The notes: generated from the sequence alone by a model not told the origin. A stretch of 64,000 nucleotides of DNA from Halomonas caseinilytica (GCF_001662305.1 NZ_BDEP01000017.1:186001-250000), one strand, 5' to 3'; positions 10,569-19,641 are shown, numbered from the stretch's first letter. A program made the numbers and translations.

Positions 10569-11465
10569 TCAATCGGGACGTCGGCCAAGCGCTTCGGCCA
10601 GCAACCTCGCGGCGGGGCCGAATGGCGCATCGACGCGCCGGGCGAGATAGGCGTCGGAGCGGCGTCGACGACCGTGCCTGCCTCGCACTGCCAGCTCTGC
10701 CAGCCGACCTGCACGAAGATCCCGCTCGACCTGCCATACAGGGAGGTACCCCCAACCGACGCCGGCGAGGATGAGCGCGTGCTTGGTGTCCTGGGTATTC
10801 ACGCGACAGGTGCGTGTCGAGATGACACCGAAGTCGCGTCCCCTGGAAGGGGGCGATGGGTCAGATTGCACGATCTGGAGGTGATCGGCGAGATGCAGGC
10901 TGTCGAGAGGTTCGTCATGGCGCGCCAATGGATGCTCCGACGCCACGACGGCGACGAGCTCCACCGGCGAGAGCGCCTCGAGTTCGACACGTGGGTCACG
11001 AAAGTGATCGCCCACCATGATGGCCAGTGCACAACGCTCGTCGAGCAATGCCTGCAGGGGACCTGCCAGGGGTTCGACGTCGACCCTGAAGGCGACGGAG
11101 GGGTAGTGGGCCAGGGTTTCGGTCATGGCCTTGCCCACTTGATGGATGGGAAACAGGGTATCGACGACTAGGGGCAACGCCAGCTCGACACCTTCGCCCA
11201 GCCCGTGGGCCCGTGCTCGCATCGCGTCGACACGCAATAATATATCCCGTGCGTTCTCCAGCAGGGCGCGTCCTTCCGGCGTCAATATCGGGCGATGGCC
11301 CGAGCGATCGAACAGCGAGACCTCCAATTGTGCCTCGAGATTGGCGATCGCCACGCTGACACCGGATTGAACGCGGGCTAGACGTGCCGCACCGGCGCGA
11401 AAACTGCCGCTGTCGGCCACAGCGACGAAGGTGCGCAGTTGGTCGAAGGTGAGGGCATCCAGCAT
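10569..11465 (-). CDS. LysR-family transcriptional regulator
   Basis: LysR-type regulator of 298 aa. The N-terminal winged HTH (FDQLRTFVAVADSGSFRAGAARL, then VSVAIANLEAQLEVSLFDRS) is followed by a LysR_substrate domain. The ATG at 11465 has GGGAG 6 bases upstream; an in-frame ATG at 11471 would abut that site, so the shorter start is preferred. It is divergent from the MFS transporter at 11577, the classic arrangement for a LysR protein controlling its neighbour and itself. The inducer is unknown. Confidence 0.88.
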   Translation of the reverse strand: MLDALTFDQLRTFVAVADSGSFRAGAARLARVQSGVSVAIANLEAQLEVSLFDRSGHRPILTPEGRALLENARDILLRVDAMRARAHGLGEGVELALPLVVDTLFPIHQVGKAMTETLAHYPSVAFRVDVEPLAGPLQALLDERCALAIMVGDHFRDPRVELEALSPVELVAVVASEHPLARHDEPLDSLHLADHLQIVQSDPSPPSRGRDFGVISTRTCRVNTQDTKHALILAGVGWGYLPVWQVERDLRAGRLAELAVRGRHGRRRRSDAYLARRVDAPFGPAARLLAEALGRRPD

Positions 11466-11576
11466 GATCATCTCCCATGATCAATTTGATAAAAATTTTA
11501 TCACTCCCCAGCATAAGGCAACGACACTATCCTGCCCCTCGATGGACGTTTCGCTTCTCCTTGATCGAGGTGTTGC
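11466..11576. promoter_or_regulatory. Divergent LysR/MFS promoter region
   Basis: A 111-base spacer between the divergent LysR and MFS genes. It holds the only AT-rich stretch here (TTTGATAAAAATTTTATC, about 11486-11503), itself a dyad (GATAAAA/TTTTATC, 11489-11503). This is a plausible LysR box overlapping one of the promoters. Confidence 0.4.
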
Positions 11577-12770
11577 ATGGATACTTCCCTGACTCCCAGA
11601 ACCGCATCGATCTCCACCGATTGGCATGCCGTCATGCTGATCATCGGTTCCGGCATCGCCGCCTCTTTGCAGGTCGGCAAGGTGGCGATCGCCACTCCCT
11701 TGATTCAACAGGACATGAGTGTCGGGCTGGCAGCGGCCGGCTGGCTGATGGGCATCTTTTCGTTCCTCGGCCTGCTGGGCGGCATGCCGGTCGGTACAGT
11801 GGTCGCTGCTTTCGGCCACAAGCGCATGCTGCTGGCAGGGCTGGGTTGCCTAGTGTTGGGTGCCATATTGGGCGCACTGGCACCAGGTTTCACGTTGCTG
11901 CTGGTGTCACGCGTGGTCGAAGGAGCGGGGTTTTTGATCATCATCGTGGCGGCGCCCGCGATACTTCCGTACGTCGTCGACACTCGCCATCAGGCGCTCG
12001 CGTTCGCCATGTGGAGCTGCTTCATGCCGGGAGGCATGGCGCTGGCCATGCTTGTCGGCCCCTGGTTCGAGGCCTGGCGCATCCTATGGTGGGGCAGTGC
12101 CGTGATTGCGGCGATCATGGCCTTGGGCGTCATGCTCGCGGTACCCGCTGCAGCGAGGGAAGACATTGCATGGCATGGAAAGCTCCGGGACATGCTCGAC
12201 ACCCTGCGCACGCCGGCTCCCCTGGTGCTCGCCGGAGTCTTCGCTTTCTATAACCTGATGTTCTTTGCGCTGTTCAGCTTTTTGCCGATCCTGCTGATGG
12301 AACGCATGGCGGTCAGCCACCAAGCCGCCGGTGCGTTGAGCGCTCTGGCCACCAGTGCCAATATCCTCGGCAACCTCGCCGCAGGAACCCTGCTTGCACG
12401 CGGAGTGGGGCGAGTTTTCTTGCTGGCGGCGGCCTCGCTGATCATGGGCGTGACCGGATTGGGAATCTTCCTGTCAATGTTACCGGCGTTGCCGACGTTC
12501 TTGCTGTGCATGCTGTTTCTGGCGGTCGGTGGCTTGATACCCGCCACCTTGCTGGCCAGTGCCCCAATCTTTGCACCAAGGACTGTCTTGACGCCTCTGG
12601 TCGTCGGACTCTTGATGCAGGGAAGCAACCTTGGGCAGGTCATCGGTCCCGTGGCCATCGGCGACGCCATCGAGTGGCATGGGTGGACGGCAGCCGGCCT
12701 CATCGTCGCTGCCGTGGCGATCCTGACCGCCATGCTGGCTCAGGCGCTGTGTCGCCCACACATGGCATGA
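11577..12770 (+). CDS. MFS transporter (CynX/NimT-like)
   Basis: Inner-membrane major-facilitator protein of 397 aa with about 12 predicted TM helices. The MFS loop 2-3 signature appears as GTVVAAFGHKRMLLAG, and the GAGF element VVEGAGFLIIIVAAPAI follows in helix 4. The overall pattern resembles the CynX/NimT exporters for small organic solutes. The ATG at 11577 is preceded by a GAGG element. It is divergent from and probably regulated by the LysR protein. Substrate unknown. Confidence 0.8.
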   Translation: MDTSLTPRTASISTDWHAVMLIIGSGIAASLQVGKVAIATPLIQQDMSVGLAAAGWLMGIFSFLGLLGGMPVGTVVAAFGHKRMLLAGLGCLVLGAILGALAPGFTLLLVSRVVEGAGFLIIIVAAPAILPYVVDTRHQALAFAMWSCFMPGGMALAMLVGPWFEAWRILWWGSAVIAAIMALGVMLAVPAAAREDIAWHGKLRDMLDTLRTPAPLVLAGVFAFYNLMFFALFSFLPILLMERMAVSHQAAGALSALATSANILGNLAAGTLLARGVGRVFLLAAASLIMGVTGLGIFLSMLPALPTFLLCMLFLAVGGLIPATLLASAPIFAPRTVLTPLVVGLLMQGSNLGQVIGPVAIGDAIEWHGWTAAGLIVAAVAILTAMLAQALCRPHMA

Positions 12771-12878
12771 CACATGGACTGAGCCGGCTGAGGAGGGCGG
12801 CAAGCTGTTAGACTGCAAGATGCCTCGACATCAGGAGGCGGCCGGGCCGCCCGCACATCCGATTGCCAAGGACCAACG

Positions 12879-14087
12879 ATGACTGCACAGCAACGCCTCA
12901 GCCTGGGGCTCCCCGATGCCCGGCGCCTGCTGGCCCGCCATCATGGCCGACAGGGGTCGCTGGCGACGGTGATCCAGCGGCTGGGCACCATTCAGTTCGA
13001 CCCGCTTGCACCGCTCGGCACCAATCCCGATCTGGTGCTGCAATCACGCGTGCCGGGTTATCGGCAGGGCGACTGGCAAGATGCTGCCTATCGTCGCCGA
13101 CTGCTGGTCGACGGGTGGGACAAGCAGGCCAGCCTGATTCCTCCCGATCAGTGGTGGGCTCAAGCTCCTTTCCATCACTGGTTCGCGCGGCGTTGGCAAC
13201 AGCGCGGCGTGGACATCGACTCGCCGGAAGCCCGAAACCTTCTCGATCAGGTAACACAGCAAGGCCCCTCGACCAGCCTTGAATTGGGCGATCAACGATC
13301 CGATCCGGCCTTGCGCGGCAGCTGGTATGGCCCCAAGCGCTCACGCCATCTGCTCAAGGCACTGTGGGATTCCGGACGCTTGATGACGCATCATCGCGTC
13401 GGTGGTCGGCACGCTTATGATCTGCCCGAGCGCGTGCTGCCGAATGGTGCCTGCACGGTGGAGCGCGACGAAGATGACGCCCTGGAGCACTTGATCGTGC
13501 GTCGCGTTCAGGCTGCCGGGCTATTGCGTCCGGCGGCCGATGCCGCTGTCTGGTTGCTCCCTTGTCAACGCACCGAACGCGACCGTATCGCGTCCCGAGC
13601 GCTCGACCAGGGAAAATTGGTCGCCTTGGATGTGGCAGGCGAGTGTCACTGGGCCACTCCCGAGGCCGTTTCATGCCTGGATGATGCCGGCTCGTTCAAC
13701 GACTCGGATCAAGGCATGCGTTTTCTCGCGCCACTCGATCCGCTGATGTGGGATCGACGCGGCATTTGCCGAGTCTTCGGCTTCGATTACGTCTGGGAGG
13801 TCTACAAGCCCCGGAAACAACGGCGTTGGGGTTATTACGTACTGCCGGTGCTGTGGCAGGATCGGTTCGTCGCGCGATTCGATGCCCAATGCCGAGAGGG
13901 CACCCTGACCATTCTTGCCTGGCATTGGGAAGACGATATCGTCTCGTCCCGGCTTCCCGACGGCATGGCCGAGGCGCTGCAGCAAGCCGCCCGTCGCTTT
14001 CTCGACTATCTAGGCGCCGACCGGGTCGTGTTGCCCAGAGGCCTGGGCCGCCAGGCGCGATACGCATGGCAAAGCGCGCTCAAATGA
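12879..14087 (+). CDS. YcaQ-type winged-helix DNA glycosylase-like protein (HTH_42)
   Basis: Protein of 402 aa that matches the YcaQ/HTH_42 family (about 400 aa), whose E. coli member is a DNA glycosylase acting on N7-alkylguanine adducts and interstrand crosslinks. The N-terminal GTIQFDPL element carries Gln39-Phe-Asp41, corresponding to the catalytic Gln-x-Gln/Asp motif of this family. The tandem winged-helix body includes WYGPKRSRHLLKALWDSGRLMTHHRVGGR, and the conserved C-terminal FLAPLDPLMWDR is present. The ATG at 12879 follows CAAGGACC. Family membership is firm; activity on a particular lesion is inference. Confidence 0.8.
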   Translation: MTAQQRLSLGLPDARRLLARHHGRQGSLATVIQRLGTIQFDPLAPLGTNPDLVLQSRVPGYRQGDWQDAAYRRRLLVDGWDKQASLIPPDQWWAQAPFHHWFARRWQQRGVDIDSPEARNLLDQVTQQGPSTSLELGDQRSDPALRGSWYGPKRSRHLLKALWDSGRLMTHHRVGGRHAYDLPERVLPNGACTVERDEDDALEHLIVRRVQAAGLLRPAADAAVWLLPCQRTERDRIASRALDQGKLVALDVAGECHWATPEAVSCLDDAGSFNDSDQGMRFLAPLDPLMWDRRGICRVFGFDYVWEVYKPRKQRRWGYYVLPVLWQDRFVARFDAQCREGTLTILAWHWEDDIVSSRLPDGMAEALQQAARRFLDYLGADRVVLPRGLGRQARYAWQSALK

Positions 14088-14140
14088 CATATCGTCCGTT
14101 ATTCATGCTTTCGTATGACTCCATGACAGGATACATGACC

Positions 14141-14554
14141 ATGAAACGGACCTTTCGCAGCATCATTCCCGCGATGATTCTCGCCATGCCCATTGCCTTC
14201 GGGCAACAGGCCCTTGCCGACGAGGTGGATTCACTCTGTCAGTACAAGGTGGAAGCCATCCAGAAGCAGCTTCGTATCGCCGAGGAGTACGGCAATGAGC
14301 ATCGTGTGCGAGGCCTGAAGAAGGGACTGGAAAATGTGCAGCGCCACTGCACCAATGACAGCGTCATCAAAGACGCTGAAGAAGACGTCAGCGAGAGCAT
14401 GACCGAGGTTCGAGAGCGTCAGGACGAATTGTCCGAGGCCCAGCGCGAAGGCGACGAGGACGATATTCGCAAGCACAGCGAGAAACTCGAAGAAGCTGTC
14501 CAGGAGCTTCGCGAGCACCAGGACGAGCTGGAAGCCCTCCAAAGCAAGCGATAA
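14141..14554 (+). CDS. Periplasmic DUF1090 (YqjC-like) protein
   Basis: Small exported protein of 137 aa. A signal peptide (MKRTFRSIIPAMILAMPIAF...QQALA, about 26 aa) precedes a highly charged helical domain rich in Glu, Arg and Gln, predicted coiled coil from about residue 60 on. Two Cys (CQYK and HC) flank the first helix pair, as in DUF1090/YqjC proteins, and probably form a disulfide. The ATG at 14141 is 9 bases after AGGA; an in-frame ATG at 14135 is too close. Function is unknown; family members are associated with stress. Confidence 0.75.
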   Translation: MKRTFRSIIPAMILAMPIAFGQQALADEVDSLCQYKVEAIQKQLRIAEEYGNEHRVRGLKKGLENVQRHCTNDSVIKDAEEDVSESMTEVRERQDELSEAQREGDEDDIRKHSEKLEEAVQELREHQDELEALQSKR

Positions 14555-14639
14555 GGAAAAGACAGCCGTCGGGAAATCGCGGTGGCCATGCCTGGCAGTG
14601 GAGCGTTCAGTTGGATTCCACACGAAGCATGGCCATGTC

Positions 14640-14752
14640 TTGGCATATCTAATTTAACATAATATGCATTCTGCGAAGTACTGGTTAGCTGCCAAGAATC
14701 GGATCAATGATCAAATATTCGGGAGTCTCTGGTATATACCGTCCGGCGACGG
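14640..14752 (+). promoter_or_regulatory. Promoter/operator candidates upstream of the NepI-like gene
   Basis: Within the 251-base gap before the MFS gene, TTGGCA (14640-14645) and TATGCA (14663-14668) are spaced by 17. A perfect palindrome GGTATATACC lies at 14731-14740, followed by a small stem CCGTC/GACGG (14739-14752). The palindrome is a plausible operator. No regulator gene is adjacent. Confidence 0.35.
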
Positions 14753-14805
14753 TCGCTCTATCCTGCCCAGCCAACGAGTCACTTCGGCAAGGATAGGAGT
14801 CTGCG

Positions 14806-15984
14806 ATGAATGATGTCTCACAACGGACCCCGCCGGCATGGAGCGCGGTCTTCTCGATGACATTGGGCGTTTTCGGCTTGGTAACGGCAGAGTTCCTGCC
14901 GGTGAGCCTGTTAACCCCCATGGCTGCGGACCTGGCGATCACCGAAGGCATGGCCGGACAAGCCGTGACCGCGACCGCTGCGGTCGCACTGGTGACCAGC
15001 CTGTTGATCACGGCCGCCACTCGGCGAATCGATCGACGCTACGTGCTGTTGGCATTTTCAGGGCTTCTGGTCATTTCCAATCTGCTGGTGGCGTACGCAC
15101 CGAACATGCCATCACTGCTGCTCGGCCGGGTTCTGCTGGGCGTCGCGCTGGGCGGTTTCTGGACCATGTCGGCGGCCACGGTGATGCGGTTGGTGCCCGA
15201 GGACAGCGTGCCACGAGCGCTCTCGATGATCTTCAGCGGTGTTTCGGTGGCCACCATCGTCGCCGCGCCCATGGGCAGCTTCTTCGGCGAGATCATCGGT
15301 TGGCGCAATGTCTTCTTGATTGCCGCGCTGTTCGGGGCACTGGCCTTTCTCGTGCAACTGGCCACCTTGCCACGCATGGCGACAAACGCTCGAACACGCC
15401 TGAAAACCCTGTTCGAGGTTCTACAACGCCCGATGGTCGGTCTCGGCATGCTGGCCGCCGCCATGATCTTCGCGGGACATTTCGCGTTCTTCACGTATAT
15501 TCGTCCCTTCCTCGAGACCGTCACCCGCGTCGATGTGAACGGCATGTCCAGCATCCTGCTGGGCTTTGGGCTGGCCAATTTCCTGGGCACCTTCCTGGGG
15601 GGCTTCATGCTCGAACGCAACATGCGCCTCACGCAAATCGTGATGCCGGCGACGATGGGCATCCTTGGCCTGGGGCTGGCGGGCGTCGGTGGCGTCCCGC
15701 TGCTCGATGCCATGATGATTGCGCTCTGGGGCATGACATTTGGCACCGTGCCGGTGGCATGGTCCACCTGGCTGACCCGCACGGTCCCCGATGAAGCCGA
15801 AAGCGCAGGCGGTCTACTGGTAGCAGCGATTCAGTTCGCGATTGCCAGCGGTGCGGCCGTCGGAGGGCTGATCTTCGATGCCGGTGGCGCCATCGGCGTC
15901 TTTATGGTGAGTGGCTCGGTGCTACTGTTGGCGGCGCTGCTCATTCTCTTCGGCATCAAGGCTCAAACGGCCGCCGCGACCTGA
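14806..15984 (+). CDS. nepI: MFS exporter, NepI-like (purine ribonucleoside efflux family)
   Basis: Inner-membrane MFS drug:H+ antiporter-1 type protein of 392 aa. It resembles E. coli NepI closely as recalled: WSAVFS near the N-terminus, EFLPVSLLTPMA in TM1, DRRYV in the cytoplasmic loop, LGRVLLGVALGGFWTMSAATVMRL in TM4, APMGSFFGEIIGWRNVF in TM5 and FFTYIRP in TM7. NepI exports inosine and guanosine, so nucleoside efflux is the likely role. A different purine-like substrate cannot be excluded. Single gene followed by a terminator. Confidence 0.75.
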   Translation: MNDVSQRTPPAWSAVFSMTLGVFGLVTAEFLPVSLLTPMAADLAITEGMAGQAVTATAAVALVTSLLITAATRRIDRRYVLLAFSGLLVISNLLVAYAPNMPSLLLGRVLLGVALGGFWTMSAATVMRLVPEDSVPRALSMIFSGVSVATIVAAPMGSFFGEIIGWRNVFLIAALFGALAFLVQLATLPRMATNARTRLKTLFEVLQRPMVGLGMLAAAMIFAGHFAFFTYIRPFLETVTRVDVNGMSSILLGFGLANFLGTFLGGFMLERNMRLTQIVMPATMGILGLGLAGVGGVPLLDAMMIALWGMTFGTVPVAWSTWLTRTVPDEAESAGGLLVAAIQFAIASGAAVGGLIFDAGGAIGVFMVSGSVLLLAALLILFGIKAQTAAAT

Positions 15985-15995
15985 TGGATACCATG

Positions 15996-16016
15996 AGGGC
16001 GCCAACATGGCGCCCT
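15996..16016 (+). terminator. Terminator after the NepI-like gene
   Basis: AGGGCGCC (15996-16003), loop AACAT, GGCGCCCT (16009-16016) form a perfect 8-bp stem followed by TCCTTCGTT. Confidence 0.7.
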
Positions 16017-16199
16017 TCCTTCGTTCATATTCTGCTAATCTCCCACGGTGATCACCCCGCGTCCGTCGGGATCACGCCCGGGCGATAATTCCCGTATCAT
16101 GGCGCCCCCGGACCGTCATCGTGGACACCGGAGGGCCGGCTCCTTATCATCCCTGCAGTTCACTATCCCGTTCACGTCAGTGTAAAGGACACCCACGAT

Positions 16200-17039
16200 A
16201 TGCCGAATCGCCCAACATTGATGTTATCGCTCTTCGGCTCAATGGCATTACTCGGAGGGTGCGCCCTGCCGTCTTCGCAGCAGCAGGAACCCCCGCCGCC
16301 CGTGACGGCGACACAGTTCGAGGAAGGCATCCAGCGCCTGGAAAGCAATCTTGCCGCCCGCTGCGAGAACCAGTCGCATCTGCTGTCGTTGCAGAGGATG
16401 GAACAGAGGACACTGACGGCCGATGTGCGTGAGGTCGGCAGTCTATTGCGGGGCATGCGGGGCGACATTGCCGCCCTGGACGACAGCAAGGGCAAGGAGA
16501 CGACCAAGATCGTCACCGAGTGCCAGGCAACCGATGACAGGTTGGCCAACAAGGAGCTACTCGGGCGCAGCGAGTGGATCGGCCTGCCGAACGTCGGCAC
16601 CTACCTGCAGGCTCGAGTGGATTCCGGGGCTGACACCTCTTCGCTCAGTGCCAATGACATCACTAGCTTCGAACGGGATGGCGAAGACTGGGTGCGCTTC
16701 AAGCTCGGTCTCGACGACGAGGACAGCGTGGTCGAGAGCGTGAGGGACAGCTGGCTCGAAGCACCGGTAGAGCGTCGTGTACGAATTACGCAGGCATCGG
16801 GCGAGGAATCTCGGCCGGTCATCGAGTTGCTGATGACCCTCGGGCCGATCCGCGAGACGGTCGAATTTACCCTGACCGATCGTCGTCAACTCGATTATCC
16901 GGTCCTGCTCGGGCGTCGCTTCCTGATGGACATTGCCATCATCGATGTCGCCGAGGACTTCCTTCATGAGCGTCCCGAGTTCCCGCGGTCATCCGAACGT
17001 GTGGATGACGCCGGCAAGGCGGAAGACGAAACATCCTGA
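16200..17039 (+). CDS. Retropepsin-like aspartic protease lipoprotein (Zn_protease/PF05618 type)
   Basis: Lipoprotein of 279 aa: signal peptide MPNRPTLMLSLFGSMALLGGC with a lipobox ending in Cys21. A Gln/Pro-rich linker and a helical region (about 38-95) follow. The C-terminal domain (about 122-260) carries ARVDSGADTSSL, a D-S/T-G-A aspartic-protease motif as in retropepsins and the so-called ATP-dependent zinc protease family. Downstream strands RVRITQ... and VLLGRRFLMDIAIIDV match that fold. The ATG at 16200 follows AAAGGAC. It is the first gene of a three-gene operon with a 7TM inactive-transglutaminase protein and an ATP-grasp ligase, a recurring proteobacterial trio. Proteolysis of an envelope peptide or tag is inferred. 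Confidence 0.8.
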   Translation: MPNRPTLMLSLFGSMALLGGCALPSSQQQEPPPPVTATQFEEGIQRLESNLAARCENQSHLLSLQRMEQRTLTADVREVGSLLRGMRGDIAALDDSKGKETTKIVTECQATDDRLANKELLGRSEWIGLPNVGTYLQARVDSGADTSSLSANDITSFERDGEDWVRFKLGLDDEDSVVESVRDSWLEAPVERRVRITQASGEESRPVIELLMTLGPIRETVEFTLTDRRQLDYPVLLGRRFLMDIAIIDVAEDFLHERPEFPRSSERVDDAGKAEDETS

Positions 17040-17080
17040 TATACGGATATATTTTTACCTGATTCGCCAAGGAAGTTGAG

Positions 17081-18592
17081 ATGTCCCGACTGCCCTTCTA
17101 TGTCATCGTTGCCCTGTTGCTGGTTGCCGGCATCGGCTTGAGCATTCACCGCCATGTCCAGTTCGAGGTACCCTGGACGCCGGGCGAACAGCGACAAGTC
17201 TGGGAGATCGAGGCTCAGGTCAACTTCCTGGCCGATGGCGGACCCGCCAAGGTGGAGATGGCACTCCCCTCCACCCAGCAAGGATTCCGGGTCCTGACCG
17301 AGCATACGGCATCACCAGGCTACGGGCTTTCCTTCCTCGAGGAAAACGGTAGTCGTCGGGCCCTCTGGACGATACGCGATGCCACCGGCAGCCAGCAGCT
17401 CTATTACAGCAGCCGCATCCAGGTAGCCCCTCAGGCGCGCGCCTCCGAAGTCCCGCCTCCTGCTCCGACGTCAGATGTCGTCTGGGAACGCCCCTACGAC
17501 ACGGCGGCCTCCCAGGTCATCGACCGTGCCTGGTCACGCAGCGCTGACCCTTTCACCTTCACACGCGAGCTGATTCGTGAGTTCAGCGAAGAGCGTCAGG
17601 GGGAAAACGCCCGCCTGCTGCTGACACAGTTCGATCGCGTGCCGCTGCTGGTTCGCCTGCTCAACCAGGCCGGCATCTCGGCACGCGAGGTCAGCGGCTT
17701 GATGCTGGAAGACGGCCGTCGCCGGCAGAGCCTGACGCCCTGGATCCAGGTCTACGACGGAGAAGAGCAATCGCTCTTCGACCCGTCTACCGGCAAACAG
17801 GGACGCCCCGACAATCTTCTTCTCTGGGAGAACGCTGGACAATCGGTGCTCGAGGTCCAGGGCGGCACCAACTCCCAGGTCTATTTTTCCATGCTGTCGC
17901 GCAACCAGCCGGCCGGGGCTGCCATCCGCAGCCGCATGGCCGAGACATCCGACACCATCCTCAACTTCTCGATCCACAGCCTGCCCCTCGAGGAACAGGC
18001 ACTGTTCCAGACGATCCTGCTGATTCCCATCGGAGCCCTCGTCGTCGTCCTGCTACGCGTGCTGGTCGGCATCAAGACGTCAGGCACCTTCATGCCGGTG
18101 TTGATCGCCCTGGCCTTTATCCAGACGACCCTGGCGACCGGCCTGATAGGCTTCTTGCTGGTGGTGGCCGTGGGCCTGGTGATCCGGAATTACCTTTCCT
18201 ATCTCAATCTGCTATTGGTGGCGAGGGTCACGGCAGTCATCATCACGGTGATCGCCATCATTTCCCTGTTCTCGGTGCTGTCCTACCGCATCGGACTGAA
18301 CGCCGGCCTGACGATCACCTTCTTCCCGATGATCATCCTCTCCTGGACCATAGAGCGCATGTCGATCCTCTGGGAAGAGGAAGGCCCCAAGGAGGTTCTG
18401 ATCCAGGGGGGTGGCAGCCTGCTGACAGCAGTACTGGCTTACCTGGCCATGAATAACCCCTGGATTCGCCATATCACCTTCAACTTCCTCGGCGTGCAGC
18501 TGATCCTGATGGCACTGATCCTGATGCTCGGCAATTACACCGGCTATCGCCTGCTGGAGCTGCGTCGCTTCAAGCCGGTCACGGAGGACTGA
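17081..18592 (+). CDS. Inactive transglutaminase / 7TM membrane protein
   Basis: Membrane protein of 503 aa. An N-terminal TM anchor (residues 5-22) leads to a periplasmic region of about 290 aa with a transglutaminase-like fold (RELIREFSEERQGENARLLLTQFDRVPLLVRLLNQAGISAREVSG) that lacks the expected catalytic Cys. About seven TM helices follow (about 308-495). This matches the paired domains Transglut_i_TM (PF14400) and 7TM_transglut (PF14402) as recalled. The ATG at 17081 follows AAGGAAG. It lies 41 bases after the retropepsin gene and 4 bases before the ATP-grasp gene. A scaffold, channel or transporter role at the inner membrane is inferred. Confidence 0.8.
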   Translation: MSRLPFYVIVALLLVAGIGLSIHRHVQFEVPWTPGEQRQVWEIEAQVNFLADGGPAKVEMALPSTQQGFRVLTEHTASPGYGLSFLEENGSRRALWTIRDATGSQQLYYSSRIQVAPQARASEVPPPAPTSDVVWERPYDTAASQVIDRAWSRSADPFTFTRELIREFSEERQGENARLLLTQFDRVPLLVRLLNQAGISAREVSGLMLEDGRRRQSLTPWIQVYDGEEQSLFDPSTGKQGRPDNLLLWENAGQSVLEVQGGTNSQVYFSMLSRNQPAGAAIRSRMAETSDTILNFSIHSLPLEEQALFQTILLIPIGALVVVLLRVLVGIKTSGTFMPVLIALAFIQTTLATGLIGFLLVVAVGLVIRNYLSYLNLLLVARVTAVIITVIAIISLFSVLSYRIGLNAGLTITFFPMIILSWTIERMSILWEEEGPKEVLIQGGGSLLTAVLAYLAMNNPWIRHITFNFLGVQLILMALILMLGNYTGYRLLELRRFKPVTED

Positions 18593-18596
18593 GCCG

Positions 18597-19571
18597 ATGT
18601 GGACGACCCCCGGCAAGCTTCGTGCCAAGGGCATCATCGGCATGAATCGGCGCAATATCCGTTATATCGGCCGCTACAACGACCGGCGGCTCTATCCGCT
18701 GGTCGACGATAAGCTGCAGACCAAGCTGCTCGCCCAGCGCTACAACATCACCACCCCCGCTCTGATCGGCACGGTGTCGACCCAGTTTGGCGTCAAGCAC
18801 ATCCGCGACATGCTCGACGGCCACACGGGCTTCGTTATCAAACCGGCCAAGGGCAGCGGCGGCAAGGGCATCCTGGTCGTCGAGCGGGTCGAGGGGCAGC
18901 ATTACATCAAGCCCAGCGGCGCTCACTTGACGCTCAAGGATGTGGAGCGTCATGTGTCCAACATCCTCTCGGGTCTCTATTCCCTGGGGGGATCGCCGGA
19001 CGTGGCGATCATCGAGGATCTGATCAACTTCGATGCCACCTTCAGCGAGTACACCTACGAAGGCGTGCCGGACATTCGTGTCATCGTCTTCAAGGGCTAC
19101 CCGGTGATGGCAATGATGCGGCTCTCCACCGCCGCCTCGGACGGCAAGGCCAACCTTCACCAGGGGGCGGTGGGTGTCGGTATCGACATCGCTTCCGGTC
19201 AGGCGATACGCGGTGTGCAATTCGATCGTTCACGCCACGACCATCCGGATACCGGCCACGAACTGGCCAGCCTGCGGATCAGCGACTGGGGCACGCTGCT
19301 GCGATTGGCGGCGGGCTGCTACGAGATGACCGCACTGGGCTATCTCGGCACCGACATGGTACTGGATCGCGACCATGGCCCCATGCTGCTGGAGCTCAAC
19401 GCGCGTCCCGGCCTGGCCATCCAGATGGCCAACGGCGAGGGACTCCGCAACCGGCTGGATCTCATCGAGCGTCAACCCGATGGTCTCGAGGTCGAGCAAC
19501 GCGTGGCATTTGCCCAGCACCACTTCGCCCGTCGCAGCGAGCTGGACACGCTCCAGGAGGCGACGGCATGA
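18597..19571 (+). CDS. ATP-grasp alpha-L-glutamate ligase-like protein (ATPgrasp_ST)
   Basis: Cytoplasmic ATP-grasp enzyme of 324 aa. Visible motifs: the FVIKPAKGSGGKGILVV nucleotide-binding loop (about 80-96), DIRVIVFKGYPVMAMMRLST, the metal-binding Glu/Asn in MLLELNARPGLAIQMAN (about 262-278) and the catalytic-core GTDMVLDRDHGP. RimK-like ATP-grasp proteins form peptide or amide bonds, often adding Glu. The acceptor here is unknown. The start at 18597 has GGAGG 9 bases upstream, inside the end of the preceding gene, so translation is coupled. It is the last gene of the retropepsin-7TM-ligase operon. Confidence 0.82.
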   Translation: MWTTPGKLRAKGIIGMNRRNIRYIGRYNDRRLYPLVDDKLQTKLLAQRYNITTPALIGTVSTQFGVKHIRDMLDGHTGFVIKPAKGSGGKGILVVERVEGQHYIKPSGAHLTLKDVERHVSNILSGLYSLGGSPDVAIIEDLINFDATFSEYTYEGVPDIRVIVFKGYPVMAMMRLSTAASDGKANLHQGAVGVGIDIASGQAIRGVQFDRSRHDHPDTGHELASLRISDWGTLLRLAAGCYEMTALGYLGTDMVLDRDHGPMLLELNARPGLAIQMANGEGLRNRLDLIERQPDGLEVEQRVAFAQHHFARRSELDTLQEATA

Positions 19572-19641
19572 AACGACGCGGGTCGTTGCCTGGCGATGGT
19601 CGTGTGCGGCGCGTAGAATGGGTCATCCACCCCGAGACCAC

